DNA from: Bin22 sp965207275
GTDB lineage: Bacteria > Chloroflexota > Dehalococcoidia > Lucifugimonadales > UBA3495
Direction: 5' to 3'
Assembly: GCA_965207275.1 (NCBI GenBank)
Contig: CBDBMH010000001.1
Location: 496,001-560,000, forward strand
DNA: 64,000 bases
The notes below the pieces were generated by a model. It was given only the letters and a program-made list of their open reading frames with translations. It made no database searches and was not told the DNA's origin. A program made the position numbers and the translations under genes. Of this stretch, positions 33,924-42,209 are shown piece by piece (position 1 is the first letter of the stretch; each line of letters begins with the position of its first letter).

Positions 33924-34970
33924 ATGAGAAGAGGACCCGGAAGGCGATATATTCCGAGAGAGAACAAGGCCAGCGCGAACAAACGTAAAGAGGCGATGTT
34001 CGCACGCTTTAAGGAATATCGGCCGAAGTGTCTCTTCGTCGTGGATGTCGAAGGCCGGTTCTGCGGAAAACCTACAGTTGCTTCCCATACCATTTCCAGA
34101 GCGAATGTCTTGGAACCGATGATGGGTCCTGACAAAAAGGTGCTGGTTACATCATGGGGGGCGGGGCCATATTCGCATCTTTTCATGTCCAGTTCGGAAG
34201 AGAGTCCGATTGACTTCTCTCCGAGTGCTTTCAAACCTCGCTCACAAGGAATCAATAGCGCGAGCACTGAGCATTTTGCTTGTGCCATTCACGAACCGAA
34301 TACGTTTGACCTTGTTGATATAGCTGAACCTGACTTCACAAACCCGGAAGTCCTGTTCCTAGTCGAGTATCGAACTTATTTGTTTGCCCACTCGCTTCTG
34401 CTTTGGGGCAGGTGGATGTATGACCAATGGGACCGCGACATCATGCGCAATGGCACCAAAACTCAGAAAGCCGGATGGGTCACGAAGAAAGGCCAGATGC
34501 AGAGACTGTTGCCGCAAATTGAGAAGATGGTATATCGGCTGGGTACACTCTGGTTTGAAAGGAAAAATTCTGCAATCGTCGCACCGCAGGTGGTAACTGG
34601 CAGGCTCCTCTACTTTAGGTCAAGCCTGAAATTCGCCGCTTGTATGTTTTACGGCAGGAGTTCAGCTATTACGGTGTTTCCCACCGGAGGTGACTGGTAC
34701 GGACTGGGCATGACACGTCTAGCAGGGGATGAAGGCAGCGATGACGAAGTTGCGGCCAAACTAATTGAAACCGTCCACGCATCCATAAACCAAGACAGCT
34801 ATTCCATAAATGTACTGGCAGCTTTGCACGATGTAACCGCGGGAGTTGTAGCTATGTCACCCGATTCGTATGATCTGCTGTCTGAGCAGGAAAAACTCCG
34901 CATCGGAGAAATCATCGCATCCATCGCCAACGCCGATATGCTGAGGGATATCGTCAATTCGGTGGCATGA
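33924..34970 (+). CDS. Hypothetical protein with candidate zinc-binding residues
   Basis: This 348-residue protein starts at ATG 33924, preceded by GGGAGGG. The N-terminus is basic. Cys36 (PKCLF), Cys47 (FCGKP), His55 (ASHTISR), Cys120 and His123 (FACAIHE) could together bind metal in a treble-clef-like or scattered site. A strongly helical middle ('RTYLFAHSLLLWGRWMYDQW') and a C-terminal domain follow. I recall similar C-x2-H proteins only as hypotheticals in bacterial accessory regions. It sits just before the CD-NTase gene with a 112-nt gap that contains a palindrome. Function unknown. Confidence 0.45.
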   Translation: MRRGPGRRYIPRENKASANKRKEAMFARFKEYRPKCLFVVDVEGRFCGKPTVASHTISRANVLEPMMGPDKKVLVTSWGAGPYSHLFMSSSEESPIDFSPSAFKPRSQGINSASTEHFACAIHEPNTFDLVDIAEPDFTNPEVLFLVEYRTYLFAHSLLLWGRWMYDQWDRDIMRNGTKTQKAGWVTKKGQMQRLLPQIEKMVYRLGTLWFERKNSAIVAPQVVTGRLLYFRSSLKFAACMFYGRSSAITVFPTGGDWYGLGMTRLAGDEGSDDEVAAKLIETVHASINQDSYSINVLAALHDVTAGVVAMSPDSYDLLSEQEKLRIGEIIASIANADMLRDIVNSVA

Positions 34971-34999
34971 GCCAAACTGAACTACTGATATTTCTTTAT

Positions 35000-35017
35000 T
35001 GAAGGCTAAGGCCTTCA
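35000..35017. promoter_or_regulatory. Palindrome before the CD-NTase gene
   Basis: TGAAGGC-TAAG-GCCTTCA is a perfect 7-bp stem with a 4-nt loop, in the AT-rich 112-nt gap upstream of 35083. It may be an operator or a weak hairpin between transcription units; there is no T-run. Confidence 0.4.
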
Positions 35018-35082
35018 CCGTGTCCAGGTTTCCCGATAATCGTACCAGATGACTAATTCCAGACAAAATAGGAGTGTCGTAT

Positions 35083-35922
35083 TTGCCCCGAGATAGGTTT
35101 AACCAGTACTGTGAGGAATTGCTCGCAAGGTACACCCGCAGAAACCAGCAGGCAGTGACTCGACATCTCGAAAGCCTGTGCAACATAATCCGAAGTGAAG
35201 GGCACGTGGTACAGACAATGTACGGCGGTTCCGTTCAACGGGGCACGTACGTCACCGGTCTCAGCGACGTCGATGTCCTTCTGATAGCCAACCAGTCTTC
35301 ACTGGTGAATCAATCCCCGGCAAGGGTGATACAGCAGGTACGAAGAACCATTAAAGAACGACTGCCCAATAATCCCGTAAGGGCGGGCAACCTGGCAGTG
35401 ACTGTCGGTTATGCCAGTGGTATCGAAATCCAAGTGCTGCCTGCCATTCGGACCAACAGCGGCGGGATACGGATTGCTGAGCCAGGAAGTACGGGTTGGA
35501 GCAGCGTGGTGCACCCTGAGAACTTTGCCCGCAGGCTCGCCGAGGTCAACAGCGCCCATAACGGCAGGTTAGTACAAGTAATCAAGCTCACGAAAGCTAT
35601 GGCCAACTGCCACATCAGCCGTCCGAGCAGGAAGTTTAGCGGGTACCATCTGGAGTCTCTGGCAATAGGCGCATTCAGAAATTATCGGGGTCCTCAAGAC
35701 CCGAAGGCCATGCTCAATCACTTGCTCAGCCATTCGATGACAGCGGTGAAGAGTCCAATCGCCGATACCACGGGGCAATCCGGATACGTGGACGAATATC
35801 TTGGCCCAGCGAACTCCAGACTTCGCAACCGTGCCTCAACCTATTTTTCACAGATGCGTGCCAACGTGAATTCCTGCACGACTAGGGCAAAGTTCAACGC
35901 CCTGTTCTACGAAGGGAACTGA
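35083..35922 (+). CDS. CD-NTase (cGAS/DncV-like nucleotidyltransferase)
   Basis: This 279-residue protein has its best start at TTG 35083, about 8 nt after AGGAG; GTG 35074 lies on the Shine-Dalgarno sequence itself. The nucleotidyltransferase core has 'GGSVQRGTYV' (48-57) and the metal-binding pair in 'LSDVDVLLI' (Asp62, Asp64). The third acidic position falls in 'GIEIQVLPAI' (Glu115 rather than the usual Asp). The C-terminal helical domain carries 'VIKLTKAM', the usual OAS1-like segment. CD-NTases make cyclic oligonucleotides on phage infection in CBASS. The next gene, 15 nt downstream, encodes a SLOG nucleotide-sensor domain, which fits a synthase-sensor pair. Confidence 0.75.
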   Translation: MPRDRFNQYCEELLARYTRRNQQAVTRHLESLCNIIRSEGHVVQTMYGGSVQRGTYVTGLSDVDVLLIANQSSLVNQSPARVIQQVRRTIKERLPNNPVRAGNLAVTVGYASGIEIQVLPAIRTNSGGIRIAEPGSTGWSSVVHPENFARRLAEVNSAHNGRLVQVIKLTKAMANCHISRPSRKFSGYHLESLAIGAFRNYRGPQDPKAMLNHLLSHSMTAVKSPIADTTGQSGYVDEYLGPANSRLRNRASTYFSQMRANVNSCTTRAKFNALFYEGN

Positions 35923-35937
35923 GGCCAGCAATCACCA

Positions 35938-36780
35938 ATGAACGGCAAATTCATAATGCTATCCGGCAGCGCAAGCCTCTCGAGTCCCGCTGACAAGTTG
36001 GACATCGCTTTCCAGTTCGTCAAAAGCTTCACCGGGGAGGTACTGAGACGAGGCGGCGGCCTTGTGGTGCTTGCTGGGGATGAGGAGTCTACCAAGGACG
36101 AACATGGCGCGCCTCATGTTTTCGACTGGCTGGTCCTGCGCGAGGTCGAGAACTATGCTGAAAGCACAACCGAAGTCCCCCGGCCATACGCTAGGGTCGT
36201 GATGTCCGACCAAGCGCCGGAGTCAAAGATCGACGACGCCAACCTACGACTGCTGAGGAATCTGGAACAACGAAACGTCGTAGAGCTTTGTTCCATACGG
36301 CGAGAGGTGTTTACTGGCGGCGAGTACCGAAAGGTAATGGTCGAAAGGGCCGATGCGATGATCGCTATCGGTGGGGGCAAAGGCACCTACTCCGCCGGGC
36401 TAGAGATGATCGCCAAGGGCAAGCCTGTGTTGCCCTTCGACCTGCAACTTGGCTCCACAGTTGAAGATGGCGACGGTGCTGTGGCCTTGCACAGAGAAAT
36501 GCTGTCGAACCCCGACCGTTTCCTCGCGAACACGCATCGGAGTGTGAAGAACAGATTTGGGTTGATCTCTCTGGAACGGGAAATCAATGAGCCGGAGGCT
36601 GTGGCGCGAGTGTCAGCCGAATTGCTCGCCAGGGACCTTGACGTCATTTCGCTATCGGATCAGTCAACGAGCATCAGGAGACGGCTGACCACTGCCTGGC
36701 AGGCTGTGAAGACTCTCCCTATCATTGCATCCGCAATCAAGATTGTCGAATGGGCAAGGGGTTTGCTACCCTTCGCTTAA
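35938..36780 (+). CDS. SLOG-domain protein, candidate nucleotide-signal sensor/effector
   Basis: This 280-residue protein starts at ATG 35938, 15 nt after the CD-NTase stop. It shows a Rossmann-like SLOG (SMF/DprA-LOG) pattern: 'MLSGSASL' at 7-14, 'RRGGGLVVLAGD' at 37-48, 'VERADAMIAIGGGKGTYSAG' at 135-154 and 'KGKPVLPFDLQLGSTVEDGD' at 160-179. The final 40 residues are a basic and hydrophobic helix ('TLPIIASAIKIVEWARGLL') that could touch a membrane or form an oligomer. SLOG domains bind nucleotide-derived signals in systems such as Thoeris ThsA. Here a CBASS-like CD-NTase could supply the signal, by inference from adjacency. No nuclease or TIR domain is attached. Confidence 0.65.
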   Translation: MNGKFIMLSGSASLSSPADKLDIAFQFVKSFTGEVLRRGGGLVVLAGDEESTKDEHGAPHVFDWLVLREVENYAESTTEVPRPYARVVMSDQAPESKIDDANLRLLRNLEQRNVVELCSIRREVFTGGEYRKVMVERADAMIAIGGGKGTYSAGLEMIAKGKPVLPFDLQLGSTVEDGDGAVALHREMLSNPDRFLANTHRSVKNRFGLISLEREINEPEAVARVSAELLARDLDVISLSDQSTSIRRRLTTAWQAVKTLPIIASAIKIVEWARGLLPFA

Positions 36781-36809
36781 AGACCGCACCAACGGTGGAT
36801 AGCCCGCGC

Positions 36810-37358
36810 ATGGAACAGCTCTCGAAATTCAAAATAAGAGGCAACCTTCATCTTCTGGAAGAGCCGCTGACTGCCTTCTTCTGCTCGGCCCGGTGCGCTG
36901 GAGACCTCATCCTCAAGACCTACGACCTCGCCCGTTCGATGCGCGATGCGGGCGTTGCCGTCATCGGCGGGTTCCAGATACCAATGGAGAGAGAATGCCT
37001 GCGCCTGTTGCTCCGTGGCACGCAGCCCGTGGTCATCTGCCCGGCCTGAGGGATCGACAACATGCAAGATCCCCGTGATTGGCGTGGTCCACTGAAAGAA
37101 GGCAGGCTATTGGTCCTGTCGCCATTTTCTGCGACAGTCCGCCGCGAAACAGCGGAAAGCGCAGCCCGACGCAACGAGTTGGTGGCGTCTTTGGCTATCC
37201 AAGTATTCATCGCCCACGCGGAGCCTGGGAGCAAGACGTAATCATTCGCGCGGGAGTTGGCTGCAACCGGCAAGTCACTGCTGACGCTGGACAGCACCGC
37301 GAACACAAATTTAGTAGGTGTGGGAGCACTGGGTTTCCGACCGGCTCGTTGCCCCTAA
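36810..37358 (+). pseudogene. DprA/SLOG-like gene with two nonsense codons
   Basis: A single reading frame from ATG 36810 to TAA 37356-37358 reads as a compact DprA-like protein: 'FFCSARCAGDLILKTYD', 'VAVIGGFQIPMERECLRLLL', 'VVICPA', then TGA (37047-37049), 'GIDNMQDPRDWRGPLKEGRL', 'LLVLSPF', 'RRNELVASLAIQVFIAHAEP', 'GSKT', then TAA (37239-37241), 'SFARELAATGKSLLTLD', 'NTNLVGVGAL'. Homology-like motifs continue through both stops. The first sits where 'CPAR' is expected (CGA to TGA), the second where an acidic residue is likely (GAA to TAA). Only the first 79 residues can be made. It lies 29 nt after the SLOG gene, so it was probably the third gene of that operon. Confidence 0.7.
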
Positions 37359-37919
37359 ACCTGATGGAGCGTACCTCCCATGGGGCATGAGCGTGTACGG
37401 ACACTACCAAGAACGAGGCGGTATGGAGCATCATTCGAAGAGCGGCTTACCAAAACTACGGGTTACCTGTCCCCATTTCGCCGTCAACGTACGCAAAGCA
37501 GGCTAATCCACCGGCGGCAGTCCTGACCTGACGGCAGCTGGCAAGACATGTGCTGTGTTCCACTTCGGTCGGCCAGGAGGCTGACCAAGACCAGAATCGC
37601 CATGTCTGCTTGGTGCTAGAATCGTATGGCACGGGGAGTAGCCGAATAAGCCATCGCCGCAATCGGGAGAGGCCTCAGATATGCTGCTGTGCCTTGCCAA
37701 CCCAAATGTTAGTAGTACCTAGGTAGTTTTTAAGAATTGAGGCTTGGGTCTGGACCAATGACTTCTCGCGGTGGAGAAAATCCGAGCCCTATTACGGTGA
37801 CGCTGCTTAATCAATACGCTTAACGAGAAGACGGTCGACGCGTTTGGATGGAACACTCGGTGTGGTTGAATGCTCGGCTACGAGCGAATTACCGAGGGCT
37901 AACCGAGGAGAAAACTACG
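37359..37919. other. 561-nt gap before the SIR2 gene
   Basis: No gene is visible. Composition becomes AT-richer toward 37.8 kb, as expected for a promoter, but no convincing -35/-10 pair stands out. The in-frame upstream extension of the SIR2 gene to 37848 has no RBS. Confidence 0.3.
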
Positions 37920-40900
37920 ATGAACGCTGACGGATTGGGTAGGTTGGCGTTTTTGCTCTCTCAAGCTGAGGGGGCATATGCCGTGTTGCTTGGTTCGGGC
38001 ATCTCAAGCGCGGCCGGTATTCCAACCGGTTGGGGCATCGCGATGGACCTGATCAAGAAGATGGCGATATCTACTGGAGAGGAACCTCCCGAAGAACCGG
38101 ATAATTGGTATCAACAAAAATTTGGAAAGCCCGTGAATTACTCGGAAATCGTGGGATGGTTTGGAGGTACTCAGGCAGAGCGTACGCGTTTGTTGTCAAA
38201 CTATATTGAACCTAATGATGAAGACATCCGAGAGGGCAGGAAAAAGCCTACGCGAGCTCATCGGGCCATCGCCAGGTTGGCGAAGTATAAATGCATCCGG
38301 GTAATCGTGGCGACGAATATCGACCATCTGATGGAGTTAGCGTTAGCTGACGAAAACGTGCATCCAATAGTTGTTAGTTCTGTGGACGACATTGAAGGGA
38401 TGGTCCCTCTGTCGCAGGCACAACACGAATGCATCGTTCTGAAAGTCCATGGAGACTACAAGGATATCCGCTCATTGCATACTGAAGCGGAGTTGAGGGC
38501 ATATCCGCAACGCATGGACGATCTCCTGGATCAGGTTTTTCGCGAATTCGGCATCGTGGTATGCGGTTGGTCAGCACAATGGGATTTCGCTTTGTGCGAC
38601 GCTGTCAAACGGTGCGATACAGAGTTATACAGTTGGTTTTGGGCTGCGCGAGGCGATCCGGTCCCAGCAGCTCAGGAACTGATTGAGCACCGCCAAGCAG
38701 AGGTCATATCGATCGAGGATGCCGACAGCTTTTTTGATGGTCTTCGGCGAAGGGTCGAAAGGCTGAAGGGTATTGAATCTCAAAATTTGGAGTTGGTAGA
38801 ACAGGGAGTGGCCCTGTTGCAAAGCCACTTGCAACAGCATCTGGGTTCTGGAGCTTCTGAAATCGGTGGTGATCTCGCTGGGGTCGTGTCGCAGATCGTC
38901 GGGTTGAGCAATCTGACGGCACCTGGGGAACAAGTCAATGAAAATGAGACTGAACTATCGAAAGCGATGAATTTCGCCAGGCAGTTGGCTAGGCACGGCT
39001 TGGTAGTGCAGGCGCGAAACGAAGTGAAACGAATAAGGACCAATTGGGATGAGATACCGACGGATGTGGAGGTTGGCCTAGCTACCGTCTTGGCCGTGTG
39101 CGCGATGGCGGATGAAGAATTGGACGAGGCGGCTCGTTGGTCCAATGAAGCCTACCGCTTGAAGCCGGATAATCCTGCCGTAGTAGGCAATGCAGCGTTG
39201 GCCGCCCAGCGAGCAGGGGACTCTGATCGAGCGTTGGAGTTGGCGAAGAAAGCTCGTGAGCTAAACGCTGTGGAGGCGGCGGCGGCTTGCGTGATCATGG
39301 TGGACCTGTGGGGCTCGGGAGACAGCGTAGCCTTTGACGAGTTCGTGGCTGCCGAGGACTGGGTAAAAGACGATCCGCAGTGTGCCCTGGTGCTGGCGAC
39401 GATCCGGATCCAACAAGGAGAGTTTGTAGAAGCGATAGCGCTTTGCCGCGGTCGGGTTAGTGTTGACGAGCAGGATGCGCAAGCACATCTGGCGTTGGCG
39501 CAGGCTCTGATGCAATCTGCCCAGGCGGATCGGTTGGAGATGAGCTATTCGGCGGAGGATGCGGAGAAACTGAAGGAAGTGATTGCTGAGGTGGCCAAAG
39601 CGATCGACCTTCTGTCGGGTACAGGGTTGAGCGCTCAACGTCATGCAGCCTTACTCTTGCGCGGGTGCGCTCGAGCGATTCTAGGGATGGACTCTGATGC
39701 GATGTCTGATTTCGACGAGGCGTTGCGGGAGAAGCCGGGTTCGTCAGAGGCATCTTTCTACAAAGGAATGCTGCACCTTAGCGAAGGTCGGCCCCGTGAG
39801 GCGTCGGACTGGTTCCATCGAGTTGAAGATACTTCCCAGCTTCCAGAGACCGTCGTGGCGGTGGGTTTGGCGTTGCTCTCTTCGGGGGATATTTCGGGTG
39901 CCATTGGAGTGTTACGCGGCTCTTTTGATTTGAGATCTGGGAAATGGGAAGATATTCATCGGGCGGAGTTGTTACTTAGGGCGGAAAGGCAGGGAGGGGG
40001 GACCAACACGGTGGTGCCTGCATTGGAGGTTGCCTTGGTGAAGACGCCCGACGATGCGGGTTTGCTCGCTCTCAACGCGGCGCTGCTCCACGCGGATGGC
40101 GACTCCGACGCCGCGGAGGAAGCGCTTTTAAGTGCTCTGGAGAACGTAGATGAAGAGGGGCGGCCAGAGATATTGATGCGCTTGGGATACCTCTATGAGG
40201 AATGTGCTAGGTTCTCCGAAGCTGCGGACCGGTTCCGGGAGGTCGTCGGGGACAGTGCCCTCCACCCGCTAGCGGTGTCGCTGTTGGTGTGTCTCAACAA
40301 CTCAAAGCAGTTGCAAGAAGCACTGTCTTTGTCCAGGGAGATCCAACGGTTGGTGCCGAGTGCTCCTCGAATAGTCTCAGACATTGAGTTGAATATCTTG
40401 CAATTGGTCGGGGATGTTCCTGCGGTTGTGTCGCGTCTGGAAAGCCTTTGCGCGAAGCCGGAGTCCACGGCGGTTGACCAAGTGGAGTTGGCGTCGGCGC
40501 AGATACGAGCCGCGGATTTTGAAGCCGCTCGCGAGACTGTAAGGAGAATAGACCCCCGCACGATGGTGATAGATCCGCTATCGTTGCTGCAGTCTGCCAA
40601 GATCAAGCGTGTGTTGGGAGAAAGTGATTTTCTTGATGACGCTTATCTTGCCCGACGGTCTGGGATGGACCAAGCGGAAGTTCATATGGGGTACTTTTCG
40701 CTGTTCTTGGGGAGAGAAGAAGAACTGATTGAACCGACAGTGGTAGGCGCGGGGTGTGCGGTGCGCTTGAAAGGCGATGACGGCGAGCAGTGGTGGACGA
40801 TCGTGGATGATGGTGCGGCGCCATCGGGTGACCACGAATTGGAACTAACCAGCGATCTGGCGATTGCGTTAGTCGGCAAGCGGGCGGGGGAGACGGTGGT

Positions 40901-42209
40901 GCTGCGTCGGGCAATTGAAGAGTTAGAGTATGAAGTAGAGGAGATACAGAGCAAGTTTGTGCGGGCTTTCCAGGAAACCGCGGCAGAGTTCTCGACCCGG
41001 TTTCCGAACAATACTGAGATGTCTCGAGTGGTGGTCGACCCTGACGATCCGAGCAAGTTTCTTGAAATAATTGATCAGCGGGATAAGTATGTCAGAGAAG
41101 TGGAGCAGCTCTACCGTGAGGGAGTCATCCCCCTGGTGACGTTTGCTTCACATGTCGGGAAGTTTCCATTTGAACTTTGGTTCGCGTGCGTCCAGCATGG
41201 GTTTACCCGGGTCCAATTTAGAACCGGGATTGAAGCAGATATGACACGTGCCTCGGAGCTTTTGGAAGGTGCGGAATCAATCGTATTGGATATGGTGGCG
41301 TTGTTCACGGTTCATGAATTGAGGTTGATCGATCTGCTCCGAGAGCGGTTTGAGCGAGTAGCATTGCCTCAGCTTGTTTTTGACAACTTGCAAAACCTGG
41401 CATTTCAAGCGAGGACATTACGACAATCGTCCGGCTTTTTCGGCAAGGCGGGTGACGGTAGTTACACCATGTCCGATGTACCGGGAAGTTGGTGGATCTC
41501 GTGGCAGGAAAGGGTGGAAGCGGTGTTGGCTTTTGCGCGCACCCTCGAGCTCATACCATCGTATGGTCTCCTTGATGGGGAGAACCTAGAATCTGTGCCT
41601 ACGCTGACTCCGGCTGGGGCAGGATCAATATGGATTCGCGGGGAGGATGGCGACCAGGCACCCCTGTTGGTTTCGGATGACTTGGCACTCTCCAGAATCG
41701 CTGCGGCGTTCGGCGTAAATGCCGTGAATACGCAAGATTTGCTGTTGGATGCTTACCGCTCAGGAGCGCTGGGGGAAGCGGAGTACACGACTTTTGTCGA
41801 ACTCTTGGCGGCTATGAATTATTGGTATGTGCGAGTTCGGTCTGGAGACATCATTAGGTGCTTCGAGCAAAATGGTTACGCCACGACTGCGGGAACGCGA
41901 AGTATGTTTCGCACGTTGGAAGGTCCGGAATGCAATGAAGATGCGGCCGTGAATGTGATGGTCGATGTGGTCGTGGGGCTGTTGTCTCGTACCATGCCTG
42001 GTCAGTTCGATCTAATTTTGGCGCTGGTTCTGACGACGTTGCAGAAAGAGCGTGAAACTGGCCCGGTGTTGTTGAAGTTCGAGCAAGCGGTGCAGGCGGA
42101 TCCTCGGTTGTCTACCAGGGCCCGTCAGGGGATTCTGGAGTCGATAGCTGCTTATAGATGGGGCGGTATTACGAGGTCGGGGTCTGGGTTAATCGTGGTG
42201 CGTTATTGA
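37920..42209 (+). CDS. SIR2-TPR-GreAB-C-PIN-like fusion protein, candidate defence effector
   Basis: This 1429-residue protein starts at ATG 37920 (GAGGAG about 8 nt upstream). Residues 1-260 are a SIR2 domain: 'LLGSGISSAAGIPTGWG' (23-39), 'ATNIDHL' (Asn133, Asp135) and 'KVHGDY' (His177), all NAD-hydrolase active-site positions. Residues about 340-930 are degenerate TPR-type helical repeats. Near 940-1010, 'GAGCAVRLKGDDGEQWWTIV' to 'LVGKRAGETVVLR' matches the GreA/GreB C-terminal fold. Near 1115-1340, 'ESIVLDMVALFTVHELRL' and 'LLVSDDLALSRIAAAFGV' look like a PIN-type nuclease fold. TPR-GreAB-C-PIN is an architecture described for bacterial conflict systems; here it carries a SIR2 head. Likely role: infection sensing, then NAD depletion and perhaps RNA cleavage (inference). 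Confidence 0.8.
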   Translation: MNADGLGRLAFLLSQAEGAYAVLLGSGISSAAGIPTGWGIAMDLIKKMAISTGEEPPEEPDNWYQQKFGKPVNYSEIVGWFGGTQAERTRLLSNYIEPNDEDIREGRKKPTRAHRAIARLAKYKCIRVIVATNIDHLMELALADENVHPIVVSSVDDIEGMVPLSQAQHECIVLKVHGDYKDIRSLHTEAELRAYPQRMDDLLDQVFREFGIVVCGWSAQWDFALCDAVKRCDTELYSWFWAARGDPVPAAQELIEHRQAEVISIEDADSFFDGLRRRVERLKGIESQNLELVEQGVALLQSHLQQHLGSGASEIGGDLAGVVSQIVGLSNLTAPGEQVNENETELSKAMNFARQLARHGLVVQARNEVKRIRTNWDEIPTDVEVGLATVLAVCAMADEELDEAARWSNEAYRLKPDNPAVVGNAALAAQRAGDSDRALELAKKARELNAVEAAAACVIMVDLWGSGDSVAFDEFVAAEDWVKDDPQCALVLATIRIQQGEFVEAIALCRGRVSVDEQDAQAHLALAQALMQSAQADRLEMSYSAEDAEKLKEVIAEVAKAIDLLSGTGLSAQRHAALLLRGCARAILGMDSDAMSDFDEALREKPGSSEASFYKGMLHLSEGRPREASDWFHRVEDTSQLPETVVAVGLALLSSGDISGAIGVLRGSFDLRSGKWEDIHRAELLLRAERQGGGTNTVVPALEVALVKTPDDAGLLALNAALLHADGDSDAAEEALLSALENVDEEGRPEILMRLGYLYEECARFSEAADRFREVVGDSALHPLAVSLLVCLNNSKQLQEALSLSREIQRLVPSAPRIVSDIELNILQLVGDVPAVVSRLESLCAKPESTAVDQVELASAQIRAADFEAARETVRRIDPRTMVIDPLSLLQSAKIKRVLGESDFLDDAYLARRSGMDQAEVHMGYFSLFLGREEELIEPTVVGAGCAVRLKGDDGEQWWTIVDDGAAPSGDHELELTSDLAIALVGKRAGETVVLRRAIEELEYEVEEIQSKFVRAFQETAAEFSTRFPNNTEMSRVVVDPDDPSKFLEIIDQRDKYVREVEQLYREGVIPLVTFASHVGKFPFELWFACVQHGFTRVQFRTGIEADMTRASELLEGAESIVLDMVALFTVHELRLIDLLRERFERVALPQLVFDNLQNLAFQARTLRQSSGFFGKAGDGSYTMSDVPGSWWISWQERVEAVLAFARTLELIPSYGLLDGENLESVPTLTPAGAGSIWIRGEDGDQAPLLVSDDLALSRIAAAFGVNAVNTQDLLLDAYRSGALGEAEYTTFVELLAAMNYWYVRVRSGDIIRCFEQNGYATTAGTRSMFRTLEGPECNEDAAVNVMVDVVVGLLSRTMPGQFDLILALVLTTLQKERETGPVLLKFEQAVQADPRLSTRARQGILESIAAYRWGGITRSGSGLIVVRY

